Source of the DNA: Desulfosporosinus orientis DSM 765
GTDB taxonomy: Bacteria; Bacillota; Desulfitobacteriia; Desulfitobacteriales; Desulfitobacteriaceae
Reading direction: 5' to 3'
NCBI RefSeq assembly: GCF_000235605.1
Contig: NC_016584.1
Coordinates: 2,158,001-2,222,000, forward strand
DNA length: 64,000 bases
In this document: positions 60,418 through 64,000 of the stretch, piece by piece
How positions within the stretch are numbered: the stretch's first letter is position 1
How the letters are laid out: each line of letters opens with the position of its first letter
Position numbers and translations under genes: made by a program
The notes under the pieces: generated by a model
What the model saw: only the letters and a program-made list of their open reading frames with translations
What the model was told of the DNA's origin: nothing
Database searches by the model: none

Positions 60418-60447
60418 TAGAGAGCAATATAGGCTCTCTATTTTTTT
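60418..60447 (+). terminator. Rho-independent terminator
   Basis: TAGAGAGC / GCTCTCTA with T run, 80 bp after the 140-aa gene. Confidence 0.88.
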
Positions 60448-60496
60448 CTGCGGCTATGAAAAGAGACCCCAAAGCCACACATAGAAAGAACACTTA

Positions 60497-60732
60497 GACC
60501 CGAAAGGCAGGGCAGCTTCGTCCACAGAAGCGAACCCATTGCATGGAGAGGCGGTTAAGCCTACAAGCGGCTGCGGGGAATGAGGAGCCAGGTTTACTTC
60601 AGGTACTACCCGGAGGTTTGGCGTAGCTCCCGCAGCCGCGGGTGGGCGAGCCTCGGAATGCTGCGGTACGAAGACACTGTCTTCGCACGAATTAACTTTC
60701 TTGCATGGATGTGGCGAAGCTGCCCGACCCGG
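60497..60732 (+). ncRNA. HEARO/omega-RNA-like structured element, copy B
   Basis: About 235 nt, in opposite orientation to copy A. GGGCAGCTTCG (60510) pairs with CGAAGCTGCCC (60715) to close the element. An extra arm of about 30 nt (ACGAAGACACTGTCTTCGCA region, 60667-60700) is absent from copy A and is partly self-complementary. Conserved blocks between the copies fall at 60510-60570, 60590-60620 and 60640-60665. Confidence 0.55.
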
Positions 60733-60838
60733 AAACTCGAAATATACCGCCAAGGACCTTTCAAGAATTAACATAAATCAGGAAAATATGATATTATTAT
60801 GGTTGTTCCAGTAAGAAAACTTTAGGAAGTGATTTTTT

Positions 60839-62005
60839 TTGCCCAACGAGAATATTCATCGCATCGAAATGGACGGCAGGCAAATAATCTTAATCGGCAC
60901 CGCTCATGTCTCTAAAAAAAGTGCCGAAGAAGTTAAAGAGCTTATTGAAGAAGAAAAACCCGATACAGTTTGTGTAGAGTTATGTCAATCCCGTTATCAA
61001 GCGATTCAGGATGCGGAAAGATGGAAAAATACAGATATTGTTAAGATTATTAAACAGGGACAATCTCTTGTTTTGCTGATTAACTTAATTATGTCCGCTT
61101 ATCAGAAAAGGTTAGCCAAACAGTTCGACATCAAACCGGGGCAGGAAATGATCCAAGGTATTGAATCGGCGAAGCAGCTGGGTGCCACACTCTGTTTAGC
61201 GGATCGGGACATTCAGACAACCATGCGAAGATTGTGGCGGGGCCTGGGGTTCTGGGGCAAAGCGAAGTTGTTTTACCAGCTGATTGTAAGCCTGGTAGCT
61301 GATGAAGAGATCAGCGAAGAAGAACTGGAAAAAATGAAAAGTGAGGATATGCTTACCACTGTCTTAAATGAAATGGCAGACTCATTTCCTTCATTAAAAT
61401 CAGTTATTGTTGATGAGCGGGATAAGTACCTGGCCCAGAAAATCAAAGACACTACAGGGGATAAGGTAGTAGCGGTATTAGGGGCAGCGCATATTCCCGG
61501 CATAAAAAGAGAACTGGAGAACGACAACAATCTGGAGGAACTTGCCAAGGTTCAGCCGGCGTCAAAAACCGCCAAAATCATTGGCTGGTCTATTCCCTTT
61601 CTTATCCTGCTGATTATCATCTCAACGTTTTCCGTGGATAAAGCCTCGGGAATGGATCAGATTGTAAGCTGGATTCTTTGGAACGGGGCCCTGGCGTCTA
61701 TTGGATCTATGCTGGCCTTTGGACACCCAATAACAATCCTGGTGGCTTTTCTGGTTGCCCCCATCAGCTCCTTAAGTCCTCTTTTGGCGGCAGGCTGGTT
61801 TGCAGGTCTTACTGAAGCCTTGATCAAAAAGCCCAATGTGCAGGATTTTGAAAACATCTCAGAAGATGTCAGCTCCTTAAAAGGCTTTTGGCGCAACAAA
61901 GTCACACATATCCTCTTAGTTGTGGTTTTGACAAATCTGGGCAGTACTTTTGGAACCCTTATTGGCGGCGTGGATGTGCTCAAAAAGTTTGTTAATATTT
62001 TTTAA
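60839..62005 (+). CDS. TraB family membrane protein
   Basis: A 388-aa TraB/PrgY-type protein. The N-terminal Tiki/TraB-fold domain has LIGTAHVSKKSAEEV, VCVELCQSR, LADRDIQTT and VLGAAHIPGI, whose His, Glu and Asp are the presumed metal site. The C-terminal third has about three to four membrane helices. Relatives inhibit pheromones in enterococci or may be membrane proteases; the role here is unknown. It starts with TTG after AGGAAGTGA. Confidence 0.83.
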   Translation: MPNENIHRIEMDGRQIILIGTAHVSKKSAEEVKELIEEEKPDTVCVELCQSRYQAIQDAERWKNTDIVKIIKQGQSLVLLINLIMSAYQKRLAKQFDIKPGQEMIQGIESAKQLGATLCLADRDIQTTMRRLWRGLGFWGKAKLFYQLIVSLVADEEISEEELEKMKSEDMLTTVLNEMADSFPSLKSVIVDERDKYLAQKIKDTTGDKVVAVLGAAHIPGIKRELENDNNLEELAKVQPASKTAKIIGWSIPFLILLIIISTFSVDKASGMDQIVSWILWNGALASIGSMLAFGHPITILVAFLVAPISSLSPLLAAGWFAGLTEALIKKPNVQDFENISEDVSSLKGFWRNKVTHILLVVVLTNLGSTFGTLIGGVDVLKKFVNIF

Positions 62006-62113
62006 TTTGAAGATTTTGTCTAAAAGGGAATGGCCCTTTAACACTTTTAATTCGAGTAAAATCATGGTATTATGCAAACTAAGAGAATTCAGCGTCAGCT
62101 ATGATTGCGGAAG

Positions 62114-62140
62114 AAGGCCATAGTCAAGTGCTATGGCCTT
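62114..62140 (+). terminator. Hairpin upstream of purL
   Basis: AAGGCCATAG / CTATGGCCTT with a 7-nt loop, followed by ATACATATTT. It may end the TraB transcript or be part of the purL leader. Confidence 0.5.
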
Positions 62141-62175
62141 ATACATATTTAAAACAACAACTGATGGAGGATGAT

Positions 62176-64000
62176 ATGGAAGTACAGGCTGTAAAACGAA
62201 TCTATGTGGAAAAAAGGTCGGGCTATGATATTGAAGCCCAAGGTCTCTATAATGACTTAATCGAGAATTTAGGGATCAAAGGACTACAAGGCTTGAGAGT
62301 CATTAACCGCTATGATATTTCTGGAATTACGGATGAGGAGTACGTGAAGTCCCGTCCCATTATCTTTGCTGAGCCGCCTCTGGATTTAGTGTATGACGAA
62401 GAACTGGAAATTTCCAAGGAAGACCGAGTCTTTGCCATGGAATATTTACCTGGTCAGTATGACCAGCGGGCAGATTCCGCAGCCCAGTGCGTACAGATTT
62501 TAACTCAGAAGGAGCGCCCCACCATTGCTTCAGCTAAAGTCATGGTGCTGAAGGGGCAGCTATCTGATGAGGAGTTTCAGAAAATCAAGGATTATTGCAT
62601 TAACCCTGTTGAATCCCGGGAAGCAAGTCTGGAGAAGCCGGACAGATTAGAGTTCGATTCGGAAATTCCGCAGGATGTAGCAATTATTGATGGCTTTATT
62701 GAAATGCCGGCACCGGAACTTCTTAAGTTCTTTCAAGAAACGGGACTGGCCATGAGCTATGAGGATTTAGAGTTCTGCCAGAAGTATTTCCGTGAGAATG
62801 AGCAGCGAAATCCGTCAATTACTGAAATTCGAGTTATTGACACCTATTGGTCGGACCATTGCCGGCATACCACCTTTAATACGAAGATTGATGCTGTTTC
62901 TTTGCCGGAGGGGGACTTCGCCCGCCCGCTGAACCAGGCCTATCAGGAATATCTGGCCTCCAGGGATTATGTCTATGGACCTGCTGCCTCCCAGCGGGAT
63001 GTCTGTCTGATGGACATCGCTGTCTTAGGGATGAAAGAGCTGAAAAAGCGGGGAGAACTGCCGGACCTGGATCTCTCGGATGAGATCAATGCCTGCAGTA
63101 TTGTTGTCAACGTGGATATAGATGGACAGGATGAAGAATGGTTAGTGATGTTTAAAAATGAAACTCATAACCATCCTACAGAAATTGAGCCCTTTGGCGG
63201 CGCTGCTACCTGCTTGGGAGGAGCTATCCGCGATCCCTTGTCCGGCCGTACCTATGTCTACCAAGCCATGCGGGTAACGGGAAGCGGAGATCCCAGAGCC
63301 AAACTGGAGGACACACTGCCGGGCAAATTGCCGCAAAGCAAAATCACCCGGGGAGCAGCCGCAGGCTACAGCTCCTATGGCAATCAAATCGGCTTGGCTA
63401 CGGGACAGGTAACGGAAGTCTACGATGAAGGGTTTATCGCTAAACGTATGGAAGTCGGGGCAGTGATCGCAGCTGCTCCCCGTAAAAATGTGGTTCGGGA
63501 AGCTCCTCAGCCTGGGGATATCGTCGTTTTAGTCGGCGGCAGAACCGGGCGGGACGGCTGCGGCGGAGCGACAGGTTCTTCCAAAGAACATACTACGGAG
63601 TCGCTGTTGACTTGCGGAGCCGAGGTTCAAAAGGGCAACCCTCCTACGGAACGGAAAATTCAGCGCCTTTTCCGCAATGAACAGGTCAGCAGGATGATTA
63701 AACGCTGTAATGATTTTGGGGCAGGCGGCGTATCCGTTGCCATTGGTGAATTAACGGATGGTTTAGAGATTAACCTGGATGCCGTCCCCAAAAAATATGA
63801 AGGCCTTGACGGAACAGAACTGGCCATTTCGGAATCTCAGGAGCGTATGGCAGTTGTTATTCGTGCTGAGGATTTTGAGGGCTTTGTAAAATATGCTCAA
63901 GAGGAAAACCTGGAAGCAACCTTAGTCGCCCAGGTAAGTGTACAGCCCCGTCTGACCATGAAGTGGCGGGGAAAGAAAATCGTTGATCTCAGCCGGGAGT
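62176..64000 (+). CDS. purL: Phosphoribosylformylglycinamidine synthase (3' truncated by window)
   Basis: The frame stays open to the window end; 608 residues are visible of an enzyme that usually exceeds 1,200 in this single-chain form. It converts FGAR to FGAM with glutamine and ATP in purine synthesis. The hallmark TYWSDHCRHTTFNTKID and the ATP/Mg segment FKNETHNHPTEIEPFGGAAT are clear. The N-terminus (VKRIYVEKRSGYDIEA) is the clostridial-type PurS-like fusion. GGAGG lies shortly before ATG 62176; an overlapping ATG at 62171 is in another frame. Confidence 0.92.
   Translation, partial: MEVQAVKRIYVEKRSGYDIEAQGLYNDLIENLGIKGLQGLRVINRYDISGITDEEYVKSRPIIFAEPPLDLVYDEELEISKEDRVFAMEYLPGQYDQRADSAAQCVQILTQKERPTIASAKVMVLKGQLSDEEFQKIKDYCINPVESREASLEKPDRLEFDSEIPQDVAIIDGFIEMPAPELLKFFQETGLAMSYEDLEFCQKYFRENEQRNPSITEIRVIDTYWSDHCRHTTFNTKIDAVSLPEGDFARPLNQAYQEYLASRDYVYGPAASQRDVCLMDIAVLGMKELKKRGELPDLDLSDEINACSIVVNVDIDGQDEEWLVMFKNETHNHPTEIEPFGGAATCLGGAIRDPLSGRTYVYQAMRVTGSGDPRAKLEDTLPGKLPQSKITRGAAAGYSSYGNQIGLATGQVTEVYDEGFIAKRMEVGAVIAAAPRKNVVREAPQPGDIVVLVGGRTGRDGCGGATGSSKEHTTESLLTCGAEVQKGNPPTERKIQRLFRNEQVSRMIKRCNDFGAGGVSVAIGELTDGLEINLDAVPKKYEGLDGTELAISESQERMAVVIRAEDFEGFVKYAQEENLEATLVAQVSVQPRLTMKWRGKKIVDLSRE

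Larger units (their letters stand above)
60337..60838. other. Intergenic region carrying HEARO-like copy B
   Basis: About 500 bp: a terminator at 60418-60447, the structured element at 60497-60732, and about 105 bp of AT-rich leader before the TraB-family gene. Apparent reading frames inside the structured element are incidental. Confidence 0.6.

Noticed and set aside
60454-60774. A 106-codon leftward frame near the second structured element
   Set aside because: It is antisense to the conserved RNA element; its similarity to the frame at copy A is due to the shared repeat.
62171-62200. ATG at 62171 as start of purL
   Set aside because: It is in a different frame; the frame that runs through the FGAM synthase motifs starts at 62176.
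1-64000. tRNA, rRNA genes or intact insertion sequences
   Set aside because: No cloverleaf with a GGTTCGAATCC-type T arm, no rRNA-like stretch and no transposase-like protein was seen on reading; a tRNAscan or ISfinder search would settle it.

Overview
The window looks like the chromosome of an anaerobic, spore-forming, low-to-mid G+C Firmicute of the Desulfosporosinus/Desulfitobacterium type (Peptococcaceae). This is inferred from gene content: corrinoid methyltransferase genes, a multiheme NapC/NirT cytochrome, an [FeFe]-hydrogenase-like chemosensor, DUF3231 and YjcZ-type sporulation-associated proteins, a CtsR-type operator upstream of a small heat-shock protein, and AGGAGG ribosome binding sites often followed by TTG or GTG starts. 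I saw no rRNA, tRNA, CRISPR array or intact insertion sequence. The first gene (SMC/YhaN-like ATPase) and the last gene (purL) are cut by the window edges.

Layout. 1-3.7 kb: SMC-like ATPase end and a cell-wall endopeptidase. 3.8-7.2 kb: an ectoine-type (Ehu) ABC uptake operon behind a structured leader. 7.3-16 kb: mixed genes (DUF3231 pair, enoyl-CoA hydratase, Toprim protein, NicO metal transporter, NapC cytochrome, chemoreceptor, membrane-anchored carbonic anhydrase, DedA). 16.1-26.0 kb: an XRE regulator with a palindromic operator, then a nine-gene co-directional cluster (UbiA prenyltransferase, flavin oxidoreductase, ACP, alpha-oxoamine synthase, lipid kinase, ThiL-like kinase, ketosynthase, SDR reductase, radical SAM) that reads as an uncharacterised lipid or prenylated-metabolite pathway. 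26-32 kb: papain-like peptidase, two tiny glycine-rich membrane peptides, and a two-component system flanking a sigma-54-driven operon of unknown genes. 32-36 kb: an asymmetric heterodimeric ABC exporter. 36-44 kb: a three-component corrinoid methyltransferase operon with its GntR regulator, reductive activase and an MFS transporter. 44-50 kb: hydrogenase-like MCP, Hsp20, diguanylate cyclase and HD hydrolase.

50.1-54.9 kb is the most unusual locus. It encodes two TasA/CalY-like fibre proteins (one with a CBM2-like C-terminus), a 43-residue peptide that is little more than the same signal sequence and N-terminal strand, a SipW-type signal peptidase, an ABC-ATPase-like protein that has lost its nucleotide-binding motifs, and an ABC-permease-like protein fused to a second signal-peptidase domain whose catalytic Ser and His are replaced. 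I read this as a dedicated export/assembly system for a TasA-like surface fibre. Directly downstream, on the opposite strand, is a gene-free stretch of about 470 nt with nested hairpins, a recurring short motif and a strong terminator: a candidate large structured RNA. It is followed by one of two inverted copies (55.6 and 60.5 kb) of an about 200-nt structured element that resembles the HEARO/omega-RNA class.

55.9-64 kb: a second polar amino-acid ABC operon, a holin-like type I toxin with a probable convergent antisense RNA, an unknown 140-aa protein, a TraB-family membrane protein and the start of purL.
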